Assembly (NCBI GenBank): GCA_964575845.1
Contig: CAZNSX010000002.1
Span: 1-64,000, forward strand
Length of the DNA: 64,000 nt
Reading direction: 5' to 3'
DNA from: CAZNSX01 sp964575845
GTDB lineage: Bacteria; UBA8248; CAZNSX01
Shown: positions 16,218-25,329 of the stretch, one piece after another
Layout of the letters: each line of letters starts with the position of its first letter
How positions within the stretch are numbered: the first letter of the stretch is position 1
Made by a program: the position numbers and the translations under genes
The notes under the pieces: generated by a model
The model's database searches: none
Seen by the model: only the letters and a program-made list of their open reading frames with translations
What the model was told of the DNA's origin: nothing

Positions 16218-17834
16218 ATGAATCCCAAAGATAAATCGCCCGGGGAAGCCGTTCCTGAACGGCGGACGAATTCGGGCATACCCGTTAAGCTCTTCTACGG
16301 ACCCCGCGATATAGCCCATCTCGACCCCGATGGGGACATTGGCGAGCCGGGCCGATTCCCTTTCCTCCGTGGGGTCTATCCCACCATGTATCGCGGCCGC
16401 CTGTGGACCCGCCGGCAGTATGCGGGCTTCGGGAACGCGGCCGACACCAACCGCCGCTTCAAATTCCTCCTGGATCACGGTCAGACGGGCCTCAGCATGG
16501 CCTTCGACCTCCCCACCCAGGTGGGCCTTGATTCTGACGACTCCATGGCGGAGCCCGAGGTGGGCCGGACGGGCGTTGCCATGGATACCCTCGCCGACAT
16601 GGAGACCGCCTTTGAGGGCATAGACCTCGGGAAGATCAGCACCTCCTTCACCATCAATGCCACGGCCAGCATAATACTCGCGATGTATATTGCCGTGGCC
16701 GAGAAACAGGGCGTGCCACTGGAACGGATATCGGGCACCATCCAGAACGACATTCTCAAGGAATACATAGCACGTGGAACCTGGATTTTTCCCCCAGAGC
16801 CCTCCCTGCGCCTGCTGGCTGACACAGTTGAGTACTGCGTCGATAGTCTTCCGCGCATGAACCCCATCAGCGTGGCCGGAGCCCACATGAGGGAGACGGG
16901 CGCCACACCCGTGCAGGAAATAGCCTATACCTTCTGTGATGCCAAGGTTTATATCGAGGAGCTCATGGCCCGCGGCCGCGAGGTGGACGCCTTCACGCCA
17001 AAATTCTCCTTCGTTTTCGACACCCTTGATAACTTTTTTGAAGAGATATGTAAATATCGTTTCGCGCGGCGGCTATGGGCCCGTCTCACAAGAGAGTACG
17101 GAGCCCGGGACCCGGCCTCCATGCGGTTCCGCTTCGCAGCCGGCGGAGGCGGTCTCTGGATGATGCGAGATCAGGCGAAAAACAACATAATTCGTCTCGC
17201 GCTCGTCACCCTGGCGACGGTCCTGGGAGGGGCCCAGTCGCTCCTCATCGCGGGGTATGACGAGGCCCACTCGATCCCCTCCGAGGATGCGGCCCGCCTC
17301 TCCCTCATGATGCAGAACATCATTGCGTATGAGAGCGGGGTTGCCGACACCGTGGACCCCCTTGGAGGTTCCTATTTTATCGAGGCCCTGACAGATGCCA
17401 TGGAGCAGGAGGCACGGGCCCAGATGGCCGAGGTGGATGCCCAGGGGGGCATGGTGAAGGCAATAAAGAGCGGCTTCATCCAGAGGAAGCTCGCCGAGCA
17501 GGCCGCGGCCGAGGAAGCCCGCATCAGGAGCGGAGATAAGGTAGTGGTTGGGCTCAATAAGTTCGTGAGCGGTGAGAAGGACCCGGCCCCCGCCTTCGTC
17601 AGGGAGGAGGCCTCCGCCAAGGAGCAGGTCGCATTCCTGAGGCGAGCCCGTGCATCGCGCGATGCTGGTGCCCCTGAGCGGGCGCTCTACAGGGTCAAGA
17701 AGGCGGCCGAAGGAAAGGATAATCTCATGCCCCCCATACTCGATGCGGTCAAGGCTTATGCGAGCCTCGGGGAGATAGTGAGCGCGCTCAAGGAGGTCTT
17801 CGGTGAGCATCGCGAGGCAGCGGTGCATTTTTAG
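16218..17834 (+). CDS. B12-dependent acyl-CoA mutase, large subunit, atypical active site
   Basis: 538 residues: the substrate-binding barrel of the methylmalonyl-CoA mutase family without the B12 domain, which is the next gene. Aligned from memory with P. shermanii MutB, the mutase-type substrate residues are kept: Y54, M57, R61, T64, R66, Y68 (MutB Y75 to Y89) and R186 (MutB R207, reads a carboxylate). H223 (H244) is also kept. Others I remember as family-wide are changed: A222 for Y243, K262 for R283, A307 for H328 and G309 for Q330. The usual RxHxQTxGxxLTAQ strand reads RFAAGGGGLWMMRDQ. It should make carbon-skeleton rearrangements of a CoA ester, but the substrate may be new. A 12-base gap to the small subunit shows an operon. 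No MeaB chaperone gene is seen. Confidence 0.93.
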   Translation: MNPKDKSPGEAVPERRTNSGIPVKLFYGPRDIAHLDPDGDIGEPGRFPFLRGVYPTMYRGRLWTRRQYAGFGNAADTNRRFKFLLDHGQTGLSMAFDLPTQVGLDSDDSMAEPEVGRTGVAMDTLADMETAFEGIDLGKISTSFTINATASIILAMYIAVAEKQGVPLERISGTIQNDILKEYIARGTWIFPPEPSLRLLADTVEYCVDSLPRMNPISVAGAHMRETGATPVQEIAYTFCDAKVYIEELMARGREVDAFTPKFSFVFDTLDNFFEEICKYRFARRLWARLTREYGARDPASMRFRFAAGGGGLWMMRDQAKNNIIRLALVTLATVLGGAQSLLIAGYDEAHSIPSEDAARLSLMMQNIIAYESGVADTVDPLGGSYFIEALTDAMEQEARAQMAEVDAQGGMVKAIKSGFIQRKLAEQAAAEEARIRSGDKVVVGLNKFVSGEKDPAPAFVREEASAKEQVAFLRRARASRDAGAPERALYRVKKAAEGKDNLMPPILDAVKAYASLGEIVSALKEVFGEHREAAVHF

Positions 17835-17846
17835 AGGAGAATCCTT

Positions 17847-18302
17847 TTGACCGGCCGCATAAGGATATTGCTCGCTAAGCCCGGCCTCGACGGCCATGAC
17901 CGCGGCGCAAAGGTGGTGGCCAGGGCCCTCCGCGACGCTGGCTTCGAGGTCATCTACACGGGGCTCCGCCAGTCCCCGGAGCAGATCGTTCGCGCCGCCG
18001 AGCAGGAGGACGTGGATTGCGTCGGTCTCAGCATCCTCTCCGGTGCGCACCTGCCTCTGGCTGAGAAGGTCTGCTCCTTGCTCCGCGCGGCCGGGATGGA
18101 AGAGGTGCCGGTGATCCTCGGGGGGGCCATACCGGAGGAGGATATTCCCGTCTTGAAGGCCATGGGGGTGAGGGAGGTGTTCGTCGGCCGAGAGGCGGTG
18201 GACCGGGTCGTCGAGTACGTTGGCAAGCTTGCGGAGGTCACCGGCAGCCGCCGTGCACCCGTTTCCGATTCGAGAGGGGAGCCTGGCCGCGACCGCGCCT
18301 GA
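17847..18302 (+). CDS. B12-binding small subunit of acyl-CoA mutase
   Basis: 151 residues. The cobalamin-binding motif DxHxxG is D15, H17, G20; GLSILSG and GGAIP, the next two contacts of the family, are at the expected spacing. H17 would be the lower ligand of cobalt. This is the detached C-terminal domain of the mutase, as in isobutyryl-CoA and 2-hydroxyisobutyryl-CoA mutases. It starts with TTG at 17847, with an AGAGGAG site six bases before. The last 20 residues are polar and probably disordered. It surely partners with the large subunit directly upstream. Confidence 0.95.
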   Translation: MTGRIRILLAKPGLDGHDRGAKVVARALRDAGFEVIYTGLRQSPEQIVRAAEQEDVDCVGLSILSGAHLPLAEKVCSLLRAAGMEEVPVILGGAIPEEDIPVLKAMGVREVFVGREAVDRVVEYVGKLAEVTGSRRAPVSDSRGEPGRDRA

Positions 18303-18338
18303 AGCTCCAGATGCTCCAACCCCAGGAGAGCTCTTCCC

Positions 18339-19532
18339 ATGCTGCGCGCTCTAGAGGGCATCCGGGTCCTTGACCTCACCCGAATGCTCGCCGGCCCGTT
18401 CGGGAGCCTGGTCCTTGCGGACCTGGGTGCAGAAGTCATCAAGGTCGAGCCCCCGGGAGAGGGCGACCTCACGCGCTACTTCCCGCCTTACTTCCACAAG
18501 GGCACGAGCGCCTATTTCCTAAGCATAAACCGGAGCAAAAAGAGCGTCGTCATTGACCTCAAACATGAAGCCGGGCTCGAGGTTTTCCACGACCTCGTGC
18601 GCGCGAGCGATGTGGTTTTCGACAACTACCGCCCCGGCGTTCTTGAACGTCTGAGGATCGATCATGAGACCCTGAAGGCCATCAACCCCCGGATAATCAG
18701 CTGCTCTCTTACGGGCTTCGGGTCAACGGGGCCATACAAGGAGCTTCCGGCCTACGACCTCACCATCCAGGCCATGGGCGGCGGGATGAGTCTCACCGGC
18801 GAGCCCGGCATGCCTCCGGTACGCTCCGGCATACCCATAGGAGACCTGGCGGGCGGTCTCTACTCCGCCCAGGCCATAACGGCAGCCCTCCTTGAGAGGG
18901 AGCGGAAGGGTAAAGGGAGGCGGGTCGAGGTGGCGCTGCTCGACTGCCAAGTGGCGCTGCTCACCTATCAGGCCGCCTACTATCTCCTCTCGGGCGGGGT
19001 GCCGGGGCCGCAGGGCACCGCCCACCTCTCCATCGTCCCCTATCAGGCCTTCAAGACCCGTGACATATACATCTTCATCGCTTGCTCGCAGGACAATTTC
19101 TTTCATGCCCTTTGCCGAGCCCTGGGACGGCCGGAGTGGATAGACGACCCTCGGTTCCGCAACAACTCTGACCGCCATGCCAACCGGGAAGTCTTGATCC
19201 CCATGTTAGAAGAAATCTTCGCCTCGAAAGGGGGCGAAGAGTGGATCAAGACCCTCTGGAAACATGGCGTTCCCTCTGGGCCGGTGAACACCCTCGACCG
19301 TCTTTTCTCGGACCCGCAGATACTCACTCGCGACATGGTGATCTCCATTGATGACGGCTCGGGAGGGGAGCTGCGCCTCCAGGGGAACCCAATAAAATTT
19401 CCTGGAGAGAGGCCTGCTCGCGATGTCATGCCGCCGGCCTATGGTCAGCACACAGAGCAAGTGCTGCACGAGACCCTCGGCTACGGGGAGGAGCGGATTG
19501 GGGCCCTCCGCGGGTCAGGGGCTATCGGCTGA
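18339..19532 (+). CDS. class III CoA-transferase (CaiB/BaiF family)
   Basis: 397 residues, full length. The N-terminal GIRVLDLTRMLAGPFG and ADLGAEVIKVE, and the catalytic aspartate D140 in PAYD, are hallmarks of formyl-CoA/succinyl-CoA-type transferases. They move CoA between carboxylic acids through an aspartyl anhydride. The gene follows the B12 subunit by 36 bases with an AGGAG site ten bases before the ATG. It most likely charges the mutase substrate, or recovers CoA from its product. Confidence 0.93.
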   Translation: MLRALEGIRVLDLTRMLAGPFGSLVLADLGAEVIKVEPPGEGDLTRYFPPYFHKGTSAYFLSINRSKKSVVIDLKHEAGLEVFHDLVRASDVVFDNYRPGVLERLRIDHETLKAINPRIISCSLTGFGSTGPYKELPAYDLTIQAMGGGMSLTGEPGMPPVRSGIPIGDLAGGLYSAQAITAALLERERKGKGRRVEVALLDCQVALLTYQAAYYLLSGGVPGPQGTAHLSIVPYQAFKTRDIYIFIACSQDNFFHALCRALGRPEWIDDPRFRNNSDRHANREVLIPMLEEIFASKGGEEWIKTLWKHGVPSGPVNTLDRLFSDPQILTRDMVISIDDGSGGELRLQGNPIKFPGERPARDVMPPAYGQHTEQVLHETLGYGEERIGALRGSGAIG

Positions 19533-19564
19533 GACTCGTTCCAGTGCCAGGAGGAGAAGCGCCT

Positions 19565-20548
19565 ATGGGAGAGAAAATCGGGAGCTTCCTAACAGTTGAG
19601 CGCGTGAGGGAGCTCAACGCAAAGGATTACTTTTACCGTATCCTCAAGGATAACCCCAGGGTGCTGGAGGTTTATCCAGGCATAGAGAATGAGCTGCTTG
19701 TGGGGGCCATTGACCATCATATCCACGCCTACCCGGACTTCGTCCACCGCGCCCAGGACATGCTCGGCGTCGCCATAGACGCCGCCCGGGCCAAAATGCG
19801 CGCTGTGGGCTTCAAGGACCACTATAACCACACGGGTGGCTGCGCCTATCTGGTCGAGCGACAAGTTGAGGCCATGGTCTCACGGGGGGAGTTGGAAGGG
19901 GGGATATCGGTCTTCGGCGGGATAGGCCTAAACTTCGGCATGAACCCCAAGGCGGTCGAGGTCGGCCTCCAGTACCCCAACACGAAGATGCTCTGGTTCC
20001 CGACCTTCCATTCCGCTGGTTACCTCCGCAGCGCGGGCAAGGATGATGCCGAGGGGATCCCGCTGGTGGACAAAAGGGGGCGGGTCCGGCCAGAGGTGGT
20101 CGAGATCATTCAGATGGCGGCCGAAAGGAAGGTGGGCATAGGTCTCGGGCACACGGATTTCGAGGAGCTCCTCCCTCTGGCCGAGAAGATGAGGGAGCTC
20201 GGCGCGAGAGCGGTCCTTGACCATCCCCTCCTTGAGCTCAACAAGCTCTCCGTCGATGAGATGCGCCAGATCGCCGACCTCGGGGTCTATGTCGGCACTT
20301 ACTGCCAGCCGATGATCCCGAGTCTCTATCAGCCGGTGGCCGACCCCTTCGAGACGGTCGAGACGATCAAGGCCATAGGCTCCTCAAGGTGTATCGTTGC
20401 GAGCGACTTCGGACAGGTGCTCCACGTGGATTCAATCGACGGAGTGCGCATATTCATCCGTGCCCTCCTGGGCTTCGGCATTTCCCGTGAGGATATCCTG
20501 ACGATGATAAGGGATAATCCCACGCGGCTCCTCTATCTGGAAGATTGA
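19565..20548 (+). CDS. amidohydrolase-like protein (DUF6282 type)
   Basis: 327 residues. The N-terminal metal motif HxH is present (AIDHHIHAYPD). Histidines further on (KDHYNHTGG, GLGHTDFEEL, LDHPLLE) and a late aspartate (VASDFGQ) match a TIM-barrel metal hydrolase of the amidohydrolase superfamily. I know this pattern as DUF6282, without an established reaction. The frame extends upstream to a GTG, but the GGAGGAG site lies inside that extension, ten bases before the ATG at 19565, so this ATG is chosen. Its place between the CoA-transferase and a Mo/W enzyme suggests hydrolysis of a lactone, amide or C-C bond in the same pathway. Confidence 0.8.
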   Translation: MGEKIGSFLTVERVRELNAKDYFYRILKDNPRVLEVYPGIENELLVGAIDHHIHAYPDFVHRAQDMLGVAIDAARAKMRAVGFKDHYNHTGGCAYLVERQVEAMVSRGELEGGISVFGGIGLNFGMNPKAVEVGLQYPNTKMLWFPTFHSAGYLRSAGKDDAEGIPLVDKRGRVRPEVVEIIQMAAERKVGIGLGHTDFEELLPLAEKMRELGARAVLDHPLLELNKLSVDEMRQIADLGVYVGTYCQPMIPSLYQPVADPFETVETIKAIGSSRCIVASDFGQVLHVDSIDGVRIFIRALLGFGISREDILTMIRDNPTRLLYLED

Positions 20549-20650
20549 AAACAGGGAACACCTCGTCGGCCCGGCCTCCAGGGCGGATGATAGCCCACAA
20601 TCGGATGATATCCACGAGTGTGACGGACAAAACTAAATGGGAGAATCAGA

Positions 20651-22978
20651 ATGGCTTCTGAGGCAAAGGTCTATAAGTCCGCCTGCCACATGTGTCATGG
20701 GGGCTGCGGGGTTCTGGTGCATGTGCAAGATGGAAAGGTGGTGAAGGTCGAGGGGGACCCGGATAATCCGAATAACCGCGGCATCCTTTGCGCCAAAGGT
20801 CACGCAGCCGTGGACCACCTCTATAACCCAAATCGCGTCCTCCATCCCCTCAGGAGGGTGGGCGAGCGCGGAGAGGGCAGGTGGGAGCGCATCAGCTGGG
20901 ACGAGGCCCTCGACACCATAGCCTCCCGCCTCATGCAGATAAGGGAGAAGTGGGGGCCAGAGGCCATAACCGCTGGGGACGGCACCCGGGGAGCGGAGGC
21001 GGCATGGATTATCGACCTCCTTCTCTATTCTCTCGGCTCCCCCAACGCCTTTGGCTCGGGCCGGGCCCAGTGCTTCACACCCCGCCTTCGGGCTTCCCAA
21101 GTTACCTATGGAAGGCTTCACGGGCCTGATTACGAGGGAGGACCCCGCTGTGTGGTGTACTGGGGTGCGCAGCCCCTCTTCTCAAACCCCAATACCATAG
21201 TATCTCCGAAAATCTCCAGAGCCCTTTCCGGGGGCGCAAAAGTAATAACCGTAGACCCCAGGCCCACACCCCTTACGCGCAAGGCCACAGTCTGGCAGCG
21301 GCTCAGGCCCGCCACCGATGGGGCGCTCGCGCTCAGCTGGCTCAATGTCATCGTGAAAGAGGGGCTTTACGATAGGGAGTTTGTGGAGAGGTGGACCAAT
21401 GCGCCCTTCCTCGTTGACCTGAGCACGGGAAAGCTCCTGAAGGAGGCTGAGGGTGGCACCTACCTCATCTGGGATGAGGCCTCGGGGAGGGCCCTTCCTG
21501 AGGGGAGCAAGGGCGCGAGAGCGGCCCTGACGGGCTCCTTTGAGGTGAAAGGGGTGAGCTGCAAGCCCGTCTGGCAGCTCCTGCTTGAGAGGGTGGAGGA
21601 TTTCTCACCCGAGAGCGTGAGCGAGATATGCTGGGTTCCGGCGGAGAGCATAAGAGAGGGGGCCCGCCTCTACGCCACGACCAAGCCCGCGGCCATCCAC
21701 TGGGGCTGCGCCATAGACATGTTTCCCGACACCCATCAGGTCACGCGCTCGGTCTGCATCCTGAAGGCCATAACCGGAAATCTGGACGTGGCGGGCGGGA
21801 ACGTATATCCCTCGCCTCACAAAAACTGGATGAGTGGCAGGGAGCACTCGGCGGAAGCAAAAAAATATATCCCCGATGAGGTCTGGGAGAGGGAGCTCGG
21901 GGCCGACCGCTTTCGGCTTGAGGCGGGCACGGCCTTCAAGTCGCACTGCAACATCCCCACCATGCTTCAGGCCATTCTCGAAGAGAAGCCCTATCCCGTC
22001 AAGGCCATGTTCCTTCTTGGAGCCAATCCAATCCTTGGCTGGGCTAATTCCCAGGAGGTGTACGAAGCCCTCAGGAAGGTGGAGTTCCTGGTCGTGGCCG
22101 ATTACTACCTGACACCCTCCGCCGAGATGGCGGACATCTTTCTCCCGGCTGCAACCCAGTTCGAGAAGACCCGCATGGGTGAGCCTCCTCAGGGTTGTAA
22201 CCGGCTGGGAAACTGCTTCACCCAGAAGGTCATAGAGCCCCTGGGCGAGGCCAGGGATGATTTTCAGATCTGTGGGGATATCTTGAGGCGCTGCGGCCTC
22301 GGGGAGCGCTGGCCCTGGAGGAGCGCCGAGGAATTCTTTGAAAAGGTCTTCAGGCGGGCGGGCCTCGACCCCGAGGAAGTTGCCAAAAAGGGTCTGGTCG
22401 AGGGTGAAATTGCCTTCCGCAAATATGAGGGCGACCACTACCGAGCCGGTGGCGGCTTTGACACGCCCACGGGTAAGGTTGAGGTCTTCAGCACCATCTA
22501 TCATGGCCTCGGCTATGATCCCCTGCCGCAATATGTAGAGCCTCCCGAGGGTCCGAAAAGCGCACCGGATGTTGCAGAGGAATTCCCTCTTGTTCTGACC
22601 ACGGGCGGTCGAAACCCCTTCTACTTCCACACCCAGTACCGGCAGATAGAGAGGCTCCGAAAGCGCGCCCCAGACCCTATTTTCCTGATCCATCCGGATA
22701 CCGCGGGCAAGCTCGGGATAGATGAGGGTGAGTGGGCGTGGGTTGAGTCCCCCCGCGGCAGATGTCAGCAAAGGGCGAAGTTTGAGCCAGAGCTCGACCC
22801 CAGGGTCATCCATGCCGAGCACGGCTGGTGGTATCCCGAGCGTCCTGTCGAGGAGAATCTCCACGAGACCTGGCTCTCGAACGTAAACCTCCTCACCCCC
22901 AACAAGGCGCCCTTCCTGGATCCCGGCCTGGGAGGGTACATGCTGCGGGGCCTGCTCTGCAGGGTATATAAGGCCTGA
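20651..22978 (+). CDS. molybdo-/tungsto-pterin oxidoreductase, acetylene-hydratase branch
   Basis: 775 residues, DMSO-reductase superfamily. The 4Fe-4S site is C12, C15, C19, C47, and C141 is at the place of the metal-ligating cysteine of acetylene hydratase. The GERGEGRWERISWDEALD lead-in and the cofactor-binding C-terminal domain (from about 650) are typical. At the position of the catalytic Asp13 of acetylene hydratase there is His16. No twin-arginine signal is present, so it is cytoplasmic. It has a GGGAG site before the ATG and follows the amidohydrolase by 102 bp. The reaction could be a hydration, hydroxylation or redox step. A second homologue lies at 55488-57632. Confidence 0.92.
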   Translation: MASEAKVYKSACHMCHGGCGVLVHVQDGKVVKVEGDPDNPNNRGILCAKGHAAVDHLYNPNRVLHPLRRVGERGEGRWERISWDEALDTIASRLMQIREKWGPEAITAGDGTRGAEAAWIIDLLLYSLGSPNAFGSGRAQCFTPRLRASQVTYGRLHGPDYEGGPRCVVYWGAQPLFSNPNTIVSPKISRALSGGAKVITVDPRPTPLTRKATVWQRLRPATDGALALSWLNVIVKEGLYDREFVERWTNAPFLVDLSTGKLLKEAEGGTYLIWDEASGRALPEGSKGARAALTGSFEVKGVSCKPVWQLLLERVEDFSPESVSEICWVPAESIREGARLYATTKPAAIHWGCAIDMFPDTHQVTRSVCILKAITGNLDVAGGNVYPSPHKNWMSGREHSAEAKKYIPDEVWERELGADRFRLEAGTAFKSHCNIPTMLQAILEEKPYPVKAMFLLGANPILGWANSQEVYEALRKVEFLVVADYYLTPSAEMADIFLPAATQFEKTRMGEPPQGCNRLGNCFTQKVIEPLGEARDDFQICGDILRRCGLGERWPWRSAEEFFEKVFRRAGLDPEEVAKKGLVEGEIAFRKYEGDHYRAGGGFDTPTGKVEVFSTIYHGLGYDPLPQYVEPPEGPKSAPDVAEEFPLVLTTGGRNPFYFHTQYRQIERLRKRAPDPIFLIHPDTAGKLGIDEGEWAWVESPRGRCQQRAKFEPELDPRVIHAEHGWWYPERPVEENLHETWLSNVNLLTPNKAPFLDPGLGGYMLRGLLCRVYKA

Positions 22979-23101
22979 GCGAGGGCTGGCCGCAAACGCT
23001 TCGCCTCGCATCCTGCGTTGGCCTGGGGAAGAAGGGCAAATTTTCAGGGCGGGCTTAAGGTGCCTTTATCATAGGGGTTAAATTCAAGGCGGGGGCCGTC
23101 T

Positions 23102-24448
23102 TTGCAGGCCGACCTGGTGGTGAGAAACGGCATTTTGGTCACTCCCGAGGGAATGAGCAGGGGAGGGGTGGCCATACACAGGGGCAGGATAGCGGCCCTG
23201 GGAAGCGATAGGGCTCTCCCCCGGGGAAGGGAAGAGCTGGATGTGGAGGGCAATCATATCCTCCCCGGCCTCATCGACGCGCACGTGCACTTCCGGGACC
23301 CAGGCTTCACCCATAAGGAAGACTTCGAGACGGGCAGCCGGGCCGCGGCCTCAGGCGGCATAACCATGGTCATCGACATGCCCATCAACGACCCCCCCAC
23401 GGCCACCCTCAAGGCTTTAGAGCAGAAAAAGCGAATCGCCGGGGGAAAATCCATAGTGGACTTCGGGCTCCTGGGGGTTGTCCTCCCCACGAACCTGGAG
23501 GAGTTCCCCAGGCTCGCCCGGGCGGGTGCCATAGGCTTAAAGCTCTTCATGGGAGAGACGGTCGGGGCCCTTCCGGCCCCCGATGACGGCATGATGCTCG
23601 AGTGCTTCAAGGTTATCGCGAGGACCGGCCTGAGGGTGGGCATCCATGCCGAGAATGTTGAGATCACGCGCCACGAAACAGCGAAGCTCAAAGCCGCGGG
23701 CCGCTCTGACCCTCTTGCCTTCGTGAGCTCTCGGCCTGAAATCTCTGAGGCCGAGGCCATCTCGCGTGCCATCCTCTTCACGGCCCATTGCGGCAACAAA
23801 CTTCACGTGCACCACCTGAGCTCGAAGCAGGGGCTGGAGCTGGTCCGCGCGGCCAAGGCGCGGGGCCTAGATGTCACCGCAGAGACCGGGCCTCAATACC
23901 TTCTCCTTGACTCGCGCGACATGCGGAGGCTCGGGAGTTCGATGAAAATAAACCCGCCCATCCGGGACCGCTCCCATCAGGAGAGGCTCTGGGAAGGAGT
24001 GCTCGACGGGGGTATCGATATGATCGCCACCGACCACTCCCCCCACTCCCCCGAAGAAAAGCTCAAGGATAATATCTTTGATGCAATCGCGGGCTTCTGC
24101 GGCGTTGAGACGGGCGTGCCCCTGATGCTCACCCAGGTCAATAAAGGGCGGCTCAGCCTTCAGCATTACGTAAGGCTTGCCTCAGAGAATCCCGCCCGGG
24201 TTTGGGGCCTTTACCCCAGGAAGGGAAGCCTCCGCGTGGGAAGCGCGGGCGACCTCACGGTTGTGGATATGAATAAGAAGGGGGTCATTCGTTCTCGCAA
24301 CCTTCACAGCAAGACCAAGGTCACCCCTTTTGAGGGCTTCAGGGTGAAGGGCATGCCCATATGCACAATCGTTCGCGGCCATGTGGTGATGCGGCGGGGG
24401 GAGCTGACCGAGACGCCTATCGGCCGCATGGTGATACCCAACCGCTGA
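23102..24448 (+). CDS. cyclic amidohydrolase (dihydroorotase/allantoinase/hydantoinase type)
   Basis: 448 residues. All binuclear-metal ligands are present: H61 and H63 (HVHFRDPG), the carboxylated K147 (GLKLFMGE), H182 (HAEN), H238 and D311 (ATDHSPH). The HFRDPG motif is shared by type I dihydroorotase and allantoinase. The enzyme would open a cyclic imide or ureide ring. It begins with TTG at 23102 after a G-rich site. It is the last gene of the mutase run; no pyrimidine genes are nearby, so a catabolic role is more likely than pyrC. Confidence 0.9.
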   Translation: MQADLVVRNGILVTPEGMSRGGVAIHRGRIAALGSDRALPRGREELDVEGNHILPGLIDAHVHFRDPGFTHKEDFETGSRAAASGGITMVIDMPINDPPTATLKALEQKKRIAGGKSIVDFGLLGVVLPTNLEEFPRLARAGAIGLKLFMGETVGALPAPDDGMMLECFKVIARTGLRVGIHAENVEITRHETAKLKAAGRSDPLAFVSSRPEISEAEAISRAILFTAHCGNKLHVHHLSSKQGLELVRAAKARGLDVTAETGPQYLLLDSRDMRRLGSSMKINPPIRDRSHQERLWEGVLDGGIDMIATDHSPHSPEEKLKDNIFDAIAGFCGVETGVPLMLTQVNKGRLSLQHYVRLASENPARVWGLYPRKGSLRVGSAGDLTVVDMNKKGVIRSRNLHSKTKVTPFEGFRVKGMPICTIVRGHVVMRRGELTETPIGRMVIPNR

Positions 24449-24514
24449 GAAGGAAGAATTTATATCTTTGAATTTGGCTCCTGCTGATGAGCCTCGGCCT
24501 CTCTCCCGTCCTCT

Positions 24515-25294
24515 CTAATACATAAGAAGCCCCGCTGATACATTGATATCCTGCCCGGTCATCATCCGGGAGTCTTCAGTGCAGAGGAAAGCCACCATGG
24601 CCGCTATGTCCTCCCGCTCGACGAAGCACTTGAGGACTGCTTCATCTTTGAACTCCCGGGTCACCTCCTCCAAGCCCTTGCCCGTGTGCTCTGCGACCCC
24701 CCTGATGACCGCCTCTATTCTGGGACCGGCCGTGTTTCCCGGGCAGATGGCATTAACCCTGATTCCCCACCGCCCGACCTCAGCCGCCAGGGTCCGTGTG
24801 AGGCCTATGACCCCCATCTTGGATGTCGTGTAGGGGGTGCGCTGCGTGAGAGGCTGCTTGCCGCTCACAGAGGATATGTTGACGACCCAGCCGCGGCGGT
24901 TCTTTTTCATCATGGGGATGCAGTGCTTGCAGCAGAGAAACATGCCCCGGAGGTTGACGGCCAGAGTCTGCTCCCACTCCTCCAGGGTAATATCCTCTAT
25001 ATTCTTGGTGGGGCCGGCAATGCCGGAGTTATTCACCAGTATGTCGATGGTTTCCCACTCATCCGCCACCTTTTTTGCAAGCTCCCTCACGGGCTCCTCT
25101 TTGGTGATGTCGGTGGGGACCACGAGGGCCATGCCGCCTTTCTCTTTTATCATCCGCTCTGTATCCCGGGAGCCTTGCACGTTGACGTCGGCTACCGCCA
25201 CCTTGGCTCCCTCCTCGGCAAGCCTCAGGCAAATGGCTTGGCCGATGCCCTGGCCGCCGCCCGTGACAATGGCGACCCTGTCCTTCAAGCGCAT
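24515..25294 (-). CDS. short-chain dehydrogenase/reductase (SDR)
   Basis: About 259 residues, classical SDR with TGGGQGIG near the N-terminus, VNNSGIAG, a serine-Tyr-x3-Lys triad (SSVSGK, YTTSK) and the C-terminal DINVSAGLLMY. A D at the end of strand 2 (VAVADVN) suggests NAD. The frame continues 15 codons upstream, but ATG 25294 has a GGGAGGG site at the right distance. It is the last gene of a minus-strand run that begins with peptide transport genes and may process a hydroxy acid released by the peptidases. The substrate is unknown. Confidence 0.92.
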   Translation of the reverse strand: MRLKDRVAIVTGGGQGIGQAICLRLAEEGAKVAVADVNVQGSRDTERMIKEKGGMALVVPTDITKEEPVRELAKKVADEWETIDILVNNSGIAGPTKNIEDITLEEWEQTLAVNLRGMFLCCKHCIPMMKKNRRGWVVNISSVSGKQPLTQRTPYTTSKMGVIGLTRTLAAEVGRWGIRVNAICPGNTAGPRIEAVIRGVAEHTGKGLEEVTREFKDEAVLKCFVEREDIAAMVAFLCTEDSRMMTGQDINVSAGLLMY

Positions 25295-25329
25295 GCCGCC
25301 CTCCCCCCACGGCCCATCTTGCCTTTTCC

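Noticed and set aside
17073..18050. A 325-codon minus-strand frame opposite the mutase genes
   Set aside because: It covers the ends of both mutase subunits, which are well conserved; it is a shadow frame.
20651..22978. Acetylene hydratase as the function of the Mo/W enzyme
   Set aside because: The catalytic Asp of acetylene hydratase is replaced by His in both homologues.
21605..23011. A 468-codon open frame on the strand opposite the Mo/W oxidoreductase
   Set aside because: It is antisense to a fully conserved enzyme, shows no family motif, and long antisense frames are common in GC-rich genes.
23102..24448. Housekeeping dihydroorotase (pyrC)
   Set aside because: The motif is shared with allantoinase and hydantoinase, there are no pyrimidine genes nearby, and it sits at the end of a catabolic run.
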